Below are positions 24,322 to 32,499 of a stretch of DNA of 35,061 nt, piece after piece. The first letter of the stretch is position 1, and every line of letters starts with the position of its first letter. The notes beneath the pieces are model-generated. The model made no database searches. It was not told the origin of the DNA and saw only the letters and a list, made by a program, of their open reading frames with translations. This stretch comes from Candidatus Omnitrophota bacterium (GTDB lineage: Bacteria; Omnitrophota; Gorgyraeia; 2-01-FULL-45-10), in contig JAFGRN010000052.1 in assembly GCA_016935115.1 (NCBI GenBank), positions 1-35,061 of the forward strand, given 5' to 3'. The translations under genes were made by a program, and so were the position numbers.

Positions 24322-25263
24322 CTAAAAACCGAGGATATATCTTTCCCTAAAGCGAAGGATTGCCCGGATTACAGCATTGGGAAGTAATGTTGAGAGGTAT
24401 ATAAGTGTAAATTTATAGTCAAGCCATTCACATTTTCTAAGAATATCCCTTGCCTCGCGGGGCCTCCCCTGTCCCAGCTCCATCTTTGCCTTTAGAAAGG
24501 ATATCTTTGAGTTAATATGAGCAAGGCCGCGACTGTACTTTATCTCAAAATCGGGATCCATCTTCTTGAATTTTTCAACAACATAACTGAGCTCTTCTGT
24601 ATAATTGGGTTTAAACATGAATTTCACGGTACCTGATTCGGGATGTATGCGGTATATTGCCAGAGGTTCATCCACATAAGCCGCTTTCGATCTGTACAGC
24701 AATCTCATGAAGAGATCATATTGCTCCCACAGATACAGCTTTTCATCAAACATCGATCCTAAAGAGCAGATATCCTCTCTTCTTACAATGGCTGTAAGAA
24801 GGCCTATGGGATAAGCATATAAGAATTGCTCAAAGACATCGCCCTCGGGCTGGGCGGTTTTAAATGTCAATTTCTTGCGTTTGCCCGGGTAGAGTCTGAA
24901 ATAGTTGCTGTAGATGAGGCTGGCTTCTTTTCTTTCGGCAAGGAGTTTCACCTGCTTCTCCAATTTTGTCGGCAACCATATATCGTCGCAATCGAGAAAC
25001 GCTATAAACCTGCCGCGGGATTTCTCTATCGCCCAGTTCCTTGCCTGACCAAGCTGGACGGTCCTGTCGCTTCTGAAATACCTGATTTTTCCATCATAGC
25101 TTCCGGCGATTCTGGCACTATCATCGGTGGACGCATTATCCCAGAATATTATCTCCCAATCCCTGTAAGTTTGGCTATAAACGCTGTCTATGGCCTCTCT
25201 GAGATACCGGCCGCTGTTGAAGCAGTTCATTATGACACTTACCGAAGGGGCCGGTTCTGTCAT
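24322..25263 (-). CDS. GT2 glycosyltransferase
   Basis: This 313-residue GT2 enzyme has VSVIMNCFNSGRYLREAIDS at the start of the domain, the strand EIIFWDNASTDDSA, LGQARNWAIEKSRG and the metal-binding triad in FLDCDDIWLP. The SLIYSNYF segment is also typical. The C-terminal part near RIHPESGTVKFMFKPNYTEELSYV and the late segment YLSTLLPNAVIRAILRF may bind the membrane. I chose the ATG at 25263 because it forms an ATGA overlap with the RmlC-like gene; the alternative ATG at 25278 would add five residues. It ends 72 bases before the next gene. The acceptor is unknown, and the neighbouring CDP-sugar genes suggest a deoxysugar donor. Confidence 0.85.
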   Translation of the reverse strand: MTEPAPSVSVIMNCFNSGRYLREAIDSVYSQTYRDWEIIFWDNASTDDSARIAGSYDGKIRYFRSDRTVQLGQARNWAIEKSRGRFIAFLDCDDIWLPTKLEKQVKLLAERKEASLIYSNYFRLYPGKRKKLTFKTAQPEGDVFEQFLYAYPIGLLTAIVRREDICSLGSMFDEKLYLWEQYDLFMRLLYRSKAAYVDEPLAIYRIHPESGTVKFMFKPNYTEELSYVVEKFKKMDPDFEIKYSRGLAHINSKISFLKAKMELGQGRPREARDILRKCEWLDYKFTLIYLSTLLPNAVIRAILRFRERYILGF

Positions 25264-25706
25264 TCTTCTTTTCTCCATACATAGGGAATGCTTTTATCAA
25301 AAATATCTTTGCTGGCGGTTTCGTTCAAGTCGTGTGGCATGTCCGTACAGTTGGCCACCATAGCGGAGGATCCGCCAACAGCCCTGAAGGAGTACCATAC
25401 TTGCGGCGGTATTTGCAGAAGACAATAGTTATCCTGGCCGATCACCACTTCCTGGACTTCACCGCCGGTGGAGCATCCTTTACGGTCATCGTATATCACG
25501 ACTTTAACGTTTCCGGACGGAACAGCGAAGTTCTGCGTCATCTTCAGATGCTTCTTCCATCCTTTTATGGCGCCGGGGTTTATTGTGGAAAAGTATATCT
25601 CCCCGAAATTTCTGAAGTACAAACTATCCGAACGCAGCATATGCATGACTTTGCCGCGCGAATCCGAAAATACCTTGAGAGGTTCTATCAGGACTCCTTC
25701 TATCAT
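25260..25706 (-). CDS. dTDP-4-dehydrorhamnose 3,5-epimerase (RmlC)-like cupin
   Basis: This 148-residue cupin resembles the RmlC/WxcM family, which epimerises or isomerises 4-keto-6-deoxy nucleotide sugars. SDSRGKVMHMLRSD, the block INPGAIKGWKKHLKMTQNF and the C-terminal QIPPQVWYSFRAVGG are the barrel segments. The histidine in GWKKHLK sits where RmlC has its catalytic base. The length is shorter than classical RmlC (about 180 residues) and fits the single-cupin branch. It is five bases downstream of CDP-glucose 4,6-dehydratase, whose product is a 4-keto-6-deoxy sugar, so its substrate is probably CDP-linked. Confidence 0.75.
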   Translation of the reverse strand: MIEGVLIEPLKVFSDSRGKVMHMLRSDSLYFRNFGEIYFSTINPGAIKGWKKHLKMTQNFAVPSGNVKVVIYDDRKGCSTGGEVQEVVIGQDNYCLLQIPPQVWYSFRAVGGSSAMVANCTDMPHDLNETASKDIFDKSIPYVWRKEE

Positions 25707-25711
25707 AAAGA

Positions 25712-26818
25712 TCAGCTCCTTTTCGCCCAGCTTGCGCGGTTGTCGATCGCTTTTTTGATATATTGCTCTATCTGCGACCGCGAAAAATCGGACATATCCG
25801 CATAGCCGCCATAGTAGGCCTTATACCAATCGGCTGTCATGTCTATACTCTCCTCGAAATTCAGCACAGCCGACCATCCCAGGCGCTCAAGCGCCTTATC
25901 ACAACATAGGCGCAGGAGTTTTGACTCTTTTTTTCCATCGTTTAACGGCTTATATTTCCAACTTCCGCCTCCCCAGTGACGAATAAAAAGCTTCAGGACT
26001 TCTCTTACGGATTTCACGATCTCCGAATTTGGGCCGAAGTTAAAGGCCTCCCCGCTGATCTTCCCGCGGCCGCGGAGCAGATGTTCACCCAAAAGCAGAT
26101 AACCGCCCAGTGGTTCAAGCACATGCTGCCATGGCCGGGTTGCGTCGGGATTTCTCACTATCATCTTCTTTCCCGCGCTGAAAGCCCTGACACAATCGGG
26201 AATTACCCTGTCCTTGGCCCAGTCGCCGCCGCCTATCACATTACCGGCGCGCGCGGTAGCTATCCTTATGGAATCCCCGCCGGTAAAAAATGCCTTCATA
26301 TAAGTCCTTGTCGCAAGTTCAGCGCAGGCTTTCGAGGAGCTGTAAGGATCTTCCCCACCGAGTACATCGTCCTCCCTGTAGCCCCTCTCTAATTCGAAGT
26401 TCTGATAACACTTATCGCTGGTAACTATAACAGCCGCCTTTACCGAACCGGAAGAACGCAGGCATTCAAGCAGGTTGACTGTTCCGCCCATATTGGTGTG
26501 GAAAGTTTCCAGAGGCACATCATACGAATATCTGGCCAGAGACTGCGCGGCGAGATGAAATATAATGTCCGGTGAGAAATCACGTATCGCTTTCCTCAAT
26601 GACCCGATATCCCCTATGTCGCCATTAACATGCTTTATTCTATCCTTTAACCCAAGTATCTCAAAATTAGACGGACTCGTTGGCACATCTATCGAGTAGC
26701 CTGCCACCTTTGCCCCAAGTTTAAGAAGCCACAGGCAGAGCCAGGATCCTTTGAATCCAGTATGGCCCGTAACCATAACCCGTCTATTTTTATATACACC
26801 GCCGAAAATTTCTTTCAT
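25712..26818 (-). CDS. rfbG: CDP-glucose 4,6-dehydratase
   Basis: This 368-residue SDR enzyme converts CDP-glucose to CDP-4-keto-6-deoxyglucose, the entry to CDP-deoxysugars. It has NAD-binding GHTGFKGS at 18-25 and the family-specific VTSDKCYQNFE near 132-142. GYREDDVLGGEDPYSSSK spans about 146-163, with catalytic Tyr159 and Lys163. ARAGNVIGGGDWAKDRVIPD completes a near-canonical RfbG pattern. The usual partners RfbF (cytidylyltransferase) and RfbH (3-dehydrase) are not in the window. The gene sits between an NAD-dependent reductase (26839-27771) and the RmlC-like epimerase, which together can finish a 6-deoxysugar. Confidence 0.95.
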   Translation of the reverse strand: MKEIFGGVYKNRRVMVTGHTGFKGSWLCLWLLKLGAKVAGYSIDVPTSPSNFEILGLKDRIKHVNGDIGDIGSLRKAIRDFSPDIIFHLAAQSLARYSYDVPLETFHTNMGGTVNLLECLRSSGSVKAAVIVTSDKCYQNFELERGYREDDVLGGEDPYSSSKACAELATRTYMKAFFTGGDSIRIATARAGNVIGGGDWAKDRVIPDCVRAFSAGKKMIVRNPDATRPWQHVLEPLGGYLLLGEHLLRGRGKISGEAFNFGPNSEIVKSVREVLKLFIRHWGGGSWKYKPLNDGKKESKLLRLCCDKALERLGWSAVLNFEESIDMTADWYKAYYGGYADMSDFSRSQIEQYIKKAIDNRASWAKRS

Positions 26819-26838
26819 TCAATACTCCCCTTTCCACA

Positions 26839-27771
26839 TCATTTTCTAATCTTACTGTAATAATCAATGGTCGCTTTCAATCCTTCTTCGAGAGTGACTC
26901 TCGGCCTCCACCCCAATATCGAACCCGCAAGAGATATGTCGGCGTATAGTTTCATGTTCTCGCCATTTTTATATGGGTATGCCCCCCAGAGCGGCATTCC
27001 GCCGCCGGCGATCCTGATCACCTTCTTAACCATATCCCTTATCAATACGGGCTTCCCGGAAGCTACGTTTATTATATGGCCGCGCGCTTTTACGGATACC
27101 GCGGCCATTACCATCGCCTCAACAACATCATCGATATAACAAAAATCTCTTGCCTGGATACCTTCGGACGTTTTAAACTTTTCATTGTTCAGGCACGCCT
27201 TTATTATCTGCGGCAGAAACCTCCTGTCGTCCTGGCCCGGACCATAAACGAGGAAGAAACGCAGAACAACACCGGGGAATTTTTCTATCCTCGAGAGCAT
27301 CGTTACGAAATACGTAGCCGCGGCCTTTGAAAAAGAATATGGCGAGATGGGTGACTCGCGTATTGATTCCTCCTGCGGCGCGGGAGCATCACCGTATTCA
27401 TCGCTGCTGCCTACCTGGACAAATCCCTTCAATGCGCTTCTATCAAGGCAGCTCACTATATTCATCAGGCCCGCAAGGTGCGTATCTATCACGGCCCTGC
27501 CGCCGTCAAAATAAGGCCTATGATCGATATATCCGCTCAGGTTGAAAACATAATTGAATCTCTTCCCGGATAGAGCCTTGCTCACATCTTCAGCTGACCG
27601 TATATCGACTCGCAATAATTTCACGCCTTTCAAATCACATCTGTCATTGGGCGCGCCCAGACAGGTAACATTCGGCGTCAGCTTCAGGCACCTCTCGGCC
27701 AGGCGCCTGCCGATAAATCCGGATCCTCCGGCTATCAGGATCGTATCCTTTGCAGTAATCTTATTTTTCAT
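26839..27771 (-). CDS. NAD-dependent epimerase/reductase (SDR), likely CDP-deoxysugar step
   Basis: The start at 27771 forms an ATGA overlap with the HAD gene; an ATG at 27831 would add 20 residues that look unrelated to the family. The 310-residue SDR has NAD-binding GGSGFIG at 15-21, VGSSDEYGDAP near 120-130, catalytic YSFSK at 145-149 and VYGPGQDDRRFLPQII. It resembles CDP-paratose/abequose synthase-type reductases and 2-epimerases. Position beside RfbG makes a role in reducing or epimerising the CDP-4-keto-6-deoxysugar likely, but the reaction is not fixed by sequence. Confidence 0.8.
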   Translation of the reverse strand: MKNKITAKDTILIAGGSGFIGRRLAERCLKLTPNVTCLGAPNDRCDLKGVKLLRVDIRSAEDVSKALSGKRFNYVFNLSGYIDHRPYFDGGRAVIDTHLAGLMNIVSCLDRSALKGFVQVGSSDEYGDAPAPQEESIRESPISPYSFSKAAATYFVTMLSRIEKFPGVVLRFFLVYGPGQDDRRFLPQIIKACLNNEKFKTSEGIQARDFCYIDDVVEAMVMAAVSVKARGHIINVASGKPVLIRDMVKKVIRIAGGGMPLWGAYPYKNGENMKLYADISLAGSILGWRPRVTLEEGLKATIDYYSKIRK

Positions 27772-28418
27772 TGTCGGCCTATCTTCTCCAGCACGCCCTG
27801 CAAGCCGGAGAGGTCTCTTATCTTCACGCAATCGATATCCCTGAATATATCCTCGTTCTTATTGATCCTCGCGATGAAATGGCTGCGATTCGCCACAGCC
27901 GCTTCATAGTCGCTCATAGCGTCGCCGACGTAGGCTGAAGAGGAGGGATCCGTACCCTCCTCCGACAGCGCTTTCTTCACTATGTCGGTCTTTTTGGAAG
28001 GCGCCCCGTAAATCTTCTTGAAATACCGGGCGATGCCTTTTCTGCGCGCTATCTCCTCTATCTCCTCCTGCGGAGTCGCCGATACTACACAGCAGAGGTA
28101 TCTCGACGCGTGGTTCTCCAGAAATTCCTTCGCGCCCTTTACAAATGGCGCACCGACTACTTCGTCCATAACGAGGCCGGCAAACCTGCCGCAAAGGCTG
28201 TGAAACTCTTCTTCTCCGAGAGGCCGTTTCAGGATGTCCCTGTATATCAGCCTGAACTTGTCGAACCGCGAGACGCCGGCGTTCTTCAGATGATAATCCA
28301 CTATCCGCCCGACGGCATCCTTACCCTCTGCCTTGAATAACCTGGCAAAAGCGGCCGTCTTTATATCAACCGATTCCACGATGACTCCGTCAAAATCGAA
28401 GAATATCGTCTTGATCAT
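27768..28418 (-). CDS. HAD-IA phosphatase (phosphoglycolate phosphatase-like)
   Basis: This 216-residue HAD hydrolase starts with the motif FFDFDGVIVES (nucleophile Asp and general-acid Asp near residues 8 and 10). It continues with VVSATPQEEIEEIA (motif II), GAPSKKTDIVKKAL (motif III lysine) and VGDAMSDYEAA (motif IV). An alpha-helical cap lies near 15-85. It likely removes phosphate from a small sugar phosphate or nucleotide. The ATG at 28418 overlaps the upstream stop by one base (TAATG). Within the sugar cassette its substrate is probably an early sugar phosphate. The exact compound is unknown. Confidence 0.82.
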   Translation of the reverse strand: MIKTIFFDFDGVIVESVDIKTAAFARLFKAEGKDAVGRIVDYHLKNAGVSRFDKFRLIYRDILKRPLGEEEFHSLCGRFAGLVMDEVVGAPFVKGAKEFLENHASRYLCCVVSATPQEEIEEIARRKGIARYFKKIYGAPSKKTDIVKKALSEEGTDPSSSAYVGDAMSDYEAAVANRSHFIARINKNEDIFRDIDCVKIRDLSGLQGVLEKIGRQ

Positions 28419-29947
28419 TATAAATCGAATGCCTCCTCTATACCGGCCTGCGTGACTTCCCGGAAGAATATCTTTCTGTACCTGTCCGCGACAGCGATGA
28501 GACTCTCCGCGTCATTTTCCATAGCCCTCTTGAACTTCTCCACATGGCGCGCCAGCTCATCCGCGCCGAAGGCTTCGTCCCATATTATACCTCTCCCGTA
28601 TTCGATAAGGGGATTATCATAATCGAACCTCTTCCCGTTCTTGATAGAGATGGCGGCGATGCCAAGGCTCGCGGCCTCTATCAACGTGCCGCTGGCTGCG
28701 CTTATCACGATCTTTGCGCTTTCGAAGAGCTTGTACGTATCGTCCCCTGTTATGACCATGTCCGGAGGAATAATACTCCTGATCTTCTCCAGGGGCGTGC
28801 CCGGGTGCAGTTTCACAAATACATTGTCGTGGGGCAGTTTCGACCCCAGAAAAGTCCTGATTATATTCTCCGCCGTGGCCTCGACATACGGCAGGAGTAT
28901 CAGGATATTCTTCTGGTTCTCCCTTCTGATGATCGTATTGAATACCCTGGCGTAACGAAGAGACGGCCCGACCCGGTAATCGAACTTGCTCCTCTCCGGC
29001 ATGTAATATTCCCCGTTGGCTATTATCCTGTCGGGAATTACGCCGAAACTCTCTTCATTTACATCTGGTATTATCGGGATATAGTTTTTGGAATGGAGAA
29101 AGAGCTGGGCTCCGTAGATCCTGACCTTCGACGGATCGCTCCTCATGCCCCTGTACAGGTTTTTGTGAACAGGCTGATTCTCGTACCAGCTTATCACCTT
29201 GATGCGCCTGTACGGCAACCCGGATATCCTCCTTCCCTGAAGGTAACGTGAAAAGCTGTGGAACGTAACCTGGTCGATCGTATCGATCAGTTCATATCTG
29301 AGTAGCTTTTTCTCGTGGCTGTCAGGAATTATCTTTTTCAGTAACGATGCGACATGCAACGGATAGGTTACTATGAAACATGCCATGCGCAGGAGGTCGC
29401 CGATCGTAAGAAGCTGATATTCGGCCAGGACCGGCACCATGTCCCTTTTTAATATCTTCATGACGCCGCATGATTCCGGCAGTCTCTTTGCGTACGGTGA
29501 ACTATAGAAGAACGGCAGATACGCGTAGTGCCGGGCCTTCTTCTTCAGAAGATCTTCCAGGCCGGGAAACAGCCACTCTTCAAATTTTTCCGCCTTCCTT
29601 ATCCTGTCCATCACAAAATAGGTATCTATCAGGACCAGCTCGTCGGAATCCCGGGAAATTTTAAATTTATTCATAAATAAGTGATGCTCGACGAAGGTTA
29701 TCATATAGGCCGCGAAGTGCACGGCGCTCTTGAGATAATACATCAGGATCTTCAGCGCGACCTGAAAGACTGAATGCGGCCCGGGGTCATTACCATTCAG
29801 GTAATTGTGCAGAAAATCGTTATTGTAAGCCGTCTTGCTCAGTACCGGATTTGACATGAGGAATATGTCCTTAAAAGCCTCCCCATTCACCGATGAGACG
29901 GTATCGTAAGCGTTCCTTATCTTCTCTTCCATATCGATCCGGTTCAT
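28418..29947 (-). CDS. Putative GT-B surface-carbohydrate transferase
   Basis: This 509-residue protein is not a confident member of any family I recognise. The N-terminal half is alpha-helical with several amphipathic or hydrophobic segments. The middle contains KVISWYENQPVHKNLYRGMR and RIYGAQLFLHSKNYIP. The C-terminal 150 residues look like a GT-B nucleotide lobe: VFVKLHPGTPLEKI, TGDDTYKLFESAKIVISAASGTLIEAASLGIAAIS and NPLIEYGRG. The HPG and late Ser/Glu blocks recall CDP-glycerol glycerophosphotransferase-like and capsule enzymes. The ATG at 29947 forms an ATGA overlap with the cyclase-family gene; the ATG at 29980 would add 11 residues. A glycan-building role is inferred from fold and neighbours. 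Confidence 0.6.
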   Translation of the reverse strand: MNRIDMEEKIRNAYDTVSSVNGEAFKDIFLMSNPVLSKTAYNNDFLHNYLNGNDPGPHSVFQVALKILMYYLKSAVHFAAYMITFVEHHLFMNKFKISRDSDELVLIDTYFVMDRIRKAEKFEEWLFPGLEDLLKKKARHYAYLPFFYSSPYAKRLPESCGVMKILKRDMVPVLAEYQLLTIGDLLRMACFIVTYPLHVASLLKKIIPDSHEKKLLRYELIDTIDQVTFHSFSRYLQGRRISGLPYRRIKVISWYENQPVHKNLYRGMRSDPSKVRIYGAQLFLHSKNYIPIIPDVNEESFGVIPDRIIANGEYYMPERSKFDYRVGPSLRYARVFNTIIRRENQKNILILLPYVEATAENIIRTFLGSKLPHDNVFVKLHPGTPLEKIRSIIPPDMVITGDDTYKLFESAKIVISAASGTLIEAASLGIAAISIKNGKRFDYDNPLIEYGRGIIWDEAFGADELARHVEKFKRAMENDAESLIAVADRYRKIFFREVTQAGIEEAFDL

Positions 29948-30630
29948 ATCCGTTCGCGGACTTCTCCTATGATCGTGCACGGGGCGCTGTCGACGCCATC
30001 TATGAAGACGGGCGCGATAATGAGTTTTCTTACCGCCTTCACTTCGCGTGGAATATTGATATCCTCCACTATGAGAATAGCGGATCTCTCAGGTCCGGAT
30101 TCCTTAAGCAATGTCCTGTGCGTCAATTTTCCGGCCGCCCTGTCCGAAAAAGACCCTATGGATATGCAGTCTATGCCTATGGCTCTCAGGCCCGGAATCT
30201 CGCTTCTGATCCATTTCGCGGCGTCCGGCGAAAGGTACGGGTTCTTATAACGGTAAAGCCGCGCATTCTTCTCTCTGTGCCTCATGAAGCCCGTCCTGAT
30301 CAGCAGTATGTCGAAATCACGCGACCTTATCGAACGCGATATATCGACGGCCTCTATCGCCTCTCCGGGGCCTTTACGGCAATCTATCAGGCAGGGCCTG
30401 TCAAAAACCAGTTCATCGGGTGAAAATTCATTTATGCTCCTGCCGGAATTCCAGAAATGTTTCGGCGCGTCTACATGCGTCCCTATGTGGTTCGAGAAGG
30501 CCAGTGAAAATGTATTGCATGAGTCCCCCCTTTTTATCGACTTTCCGGATCTTATTACGACGGGAACATCGCCCGGATAGACCGGCGTCCTCTTCGAAAT
30601 ATCGTATGAAAGCCTCTTATACATTGTCAT
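29944..30630 (-). CDS. Metal-dependent cyclase-family hydrolase (kynurenine formamidase-like)
   Basis: This 228-residue enzyme is of the cyclase superfamily (PF04199 type), which includes kynurenine formamidase and other metal-dependent hydrolases of amide or lactone bonds. The metal motif HIGTHVDAPKHFW is at 48-60, with His48, His52, Asp54 and His58 as ligands. DILLIRTGFMRHR near 86-98, a glycine-rich GLRAIGIDCISIGS segment and VEDINIPREV complete the pattern. In a sugar cassette it might hydrolyse an N-formyl or lactone intermediate, but this is speculation. It overlaps both neighbours as ATGA. Confidence 0.85.
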   Translation of the reverse strand: MTMYKRLSYDISKRTPVYPGDVPVVIRSGKSIKRGDSCNTFSLAFSNHIGTHVDAPKHFWNSGRSINEFSPDELVFDRPCLIDCRKGPGEAIEAVDISRSIRSRDFDILLIRTGFMRHREKNARLYRYKNPYLSPDAAKWIRSEIPGLRAIGIDCISIGSFSDRAAGKLTHRTLLKESGPERSAILIVEDINIPREVKAVRKLIIAPVFIDGVDSAPCTIIGEVRERI

Positions 30631-31568
30631 CTGGACTTTGACGATGAGCTCCTGACGGCTCTCTTACGGTTCGTTACCATCGCATCCCCGATGGCCTGGG
30701 AGCTGAAGACCCTGTGAATGCTCCGGATCGACTCAAGTATCCCCTGGCTCAGGTCGAGATACGTCCTGCTGACGATCCTCTTTGCCATCTTCGGCGCGAA
30801 GCAGTAAGGCGTTATCTCGTAATGGAGATTGGCCCTGGGCTCCACATACTCCACCTTCACCTTGTTGTCGAGCATCTCCTTCACCATGCCGAGCAGGTCT
30901 TTGACTTTCATCTGCTGGCTTCCGGTGATTATCACATACTCATTTATGAAGTCATCCGACAATATCTCAACGCTGCACCTGGCTGCGTCGCATACGTGGA
31001 TATACTCCCTTATCTCCTCTCCGTCGCCTTCGCGCACGATCCTGCCTTCTTTGACCGCCTGCGTCAGCACCCTGTGGATAAAATTCTTCTCGTCAGCCCT
31101 GGGCCCATAGAGGGATCCGTACCGCAGTATGGTATATTTCAGGCCAAAGACCTCGCTGTAGTTCTCCACCAGGAGTTCGCACGCCTGTTTGGTGCTCCTG
31201 TAGAATGACCCCGCTTTACTGTAGACGTACAGCGAGCTCGCGAAGACGAACCTCCTGACCTTCGATTTACGGCACGCCTCCAGTATGATGGAATTGCCGA
31301 GTATATTGGACTTTATGCAATCCAATGGCCTGGCGTTGGCCTCCTCTATGTCGGCCACTCCCGCAAAATTGTACGCTACATCGCAGCCCTTTACCGCCCG
31401 CAATACCAGCTTCTCATCCATTATGTCGCCTATCACCATGCTCTGGGCCTTCTGCAGGTGCTTCGACGGTACCAGATCAAATATCGTGACATTGTGCCCG
31501 GCGGCGGTCAGGGCATCGGCCACGTGACTGCCGAGAAATCCGGAGCCTCCGAAAACGATCACTTTCAT
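30627..31568 (-). CDS. NAD-dependent epimerase/dehydratase (SDR)
   Basis: This 313-residue extended SDR has the NAD-binding GGSGFLG at 7-13, ASSLYVYSK near 110-118 and catalytic YRSTK at 123-127. LRYGSLYGPRAD and EGDGEEIREYIHVCDAA also fit. The family includes UDP-hexose 4-epimerases and nucleotide-sugar dehydratases. The last 20 residues (RKRAVRSSSSKSR) are strongly basic and serine-rich, an uncommon tail. It overlaps the dehydrogenase upstream and the cyclase downstream as ATGA, so these three proteins are probably made together. I cannot name the sugar. Confidence 0.82.
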   Translation of the reverse strand: MKVIVFGGSGFLGSHVADALTAAGHNVTIFDLVPSKHLQKAQSMVIGDIMDEKLVLRAVKGCDVAYNFAGVADIEEANARPLDCIKSNILGNSIILEACRKSKVRRFVFASSLYVYSKAGSFYRSTKQACELLVENYSEVFGLKYTILRYGSLYGPRADEKNFIHRVLTQAVKEGRIVREGDGEEIREYIHVCDAARCSVEILSDDFINEYVIITGSQQMKVKDLLGMVKEMLDNKVKVEYVEPRANLHYEITPYCFAPKMAKRIVSRTYLDLSQGILESIRSIHRVFSSQAIGDAMVTNRKRAVRSSSSKSR

Positions 31569-32491
31569 TTTGTATCCTCCAATCCTTTCAATAGATTTTT
31601 TGCCGCTTCCATCTCCATCCCGGCCCTTGCCTCTCTGGCATAAGAGCCGATGTGCGGCGTAAGTATGACGTTTTCCATTCCTTTCAATTCGCCCTCATAG
31701 GGCTCCTTTTCAAAGACATCCAGGGCGGCGCCCGATAATCTGCCGTCCTTCAGGGCCCCGCAGAGGGCTTTCTCGTCGAGCGCTTCCCCGCGCGAGACAT
31801 TAACGATCAGCGCGCCCTTCTTCATCTTCTTTATCTCGTTTTCTCCCATGATATATCCTCCGCCGCTATTGGATACGTGCAGCAGGACAATGTCACTCGC
31901 CTTAAGCAGTTCGTCCAGCCCGAGTTTTTTTACATCCGGGTTTTTCACGCGAGAAGCGGAATCATCGATATCGTAATATCCGAGCTTGCAATTAAATGGC
32001 TTTAACAGTTCCGCCGCCTTCCTGCCTATACGGCCGAAACCTATTATACCCACCGATTTGCCCGAGAGCAGGCTGCCCATCCTCTTCTTCCATCTTCCCG
32101 AGCGGATCTCCCTGTCCATCTGTGAGATCCTGCGCAGGAGATCCAGGATCATGCCTATCGTGAGTTCCGCCACCGCAATCGTCGGCGCGTCGGGAGTATT
32201 AAAAACTTTTACCCCAAGGCTCTTAGCGGCCTTCAGGTCCACGTTATCCATGCCGACACCGCATCGCGAAATAACCTTAAGATTGCGCATCTTCGAAAGG
32301 TTGTCGCTCCCGAGGGGCTCCGTACCGGCGATTAAGCCTTCCGCATCCGACGCCAGTTTCACTATCTCATCCTTCACCAGGCTCCTGCCGTAGGGATTGA
32401 AACCCGTTTCAAAACCGGCGTCCCGGAGCAGTTTTATGGGCGCCTGGTCAAATTCGCCGAAAGACGATGTCGAGATGAATATCTTTTTCAT
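31565..32491 (-). CDS. D-2-hydroxyacid dehydrogenase (PGDH/SerA-like)
   Basis: This 308-residue enzyme is a D-isomer-specific 2-hydroxyacid dehydrogenase of the 3-phosphoglycerate dehydrogenase branch. It has the NAD motif GFGRIG at 151-156 and the catalytic arginine in NVSRGEALDE near 234. The glutamate lies in DVFEKEP near 261-263 and the histidine in LTPHIGS at 280. There is no C-terminal ACT or regulatory domain, unlike many SerA proteins, so serine feedback is unlikely. Its place between a radical SAM enzyme and an SDR epimerase suggests it oxidises a sugar-derived hydroxyacid in this cassette, rather than serving general serine synthesis. Confidence 0.85.
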   Translation of the reverse strand: MKKIFISTSSFGEFDQAPIKLLRDAGFETGFNPYGRSLVKDEIVKLASDAEGLIAGTEPLGSDNLSKMRNLKVISRCGVGMDNVDLKAAKSLGVKVFNTPDAPTIAVAELTIGMILDLLRRISQMDREIRSGRWKKRMGSLLSGKSVGIIGFGRIGRKAAELLKPFNCKLGYYDIDDSASRVKNPDVKKLGLDELLKASDIVLLHVSNSGGGYIMGENEIKKMKKGALIVNVSRGEALDEKALCGALKDGRLSGAALDVFEKEPYEGELKGMENVILTPHIGSYAREARAGMEMEAAKNLLKGLEDTK

Positions 32492-32499
32492 GATCTCTC

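Noticed and set aside
27904-28194. Minus-strand frame inside the HAD phosphatase gene
   Set aside because: It is a shifted frame of the phosphatase, with no motif and no start signal.
28544-29251. Plus-strand open frame of 235 codons opposite the putative GT-B gene
   Set aside because: No motif is visible, and the minus-strand gene is supported by an ATGA overlap and GT-B-like blocks.
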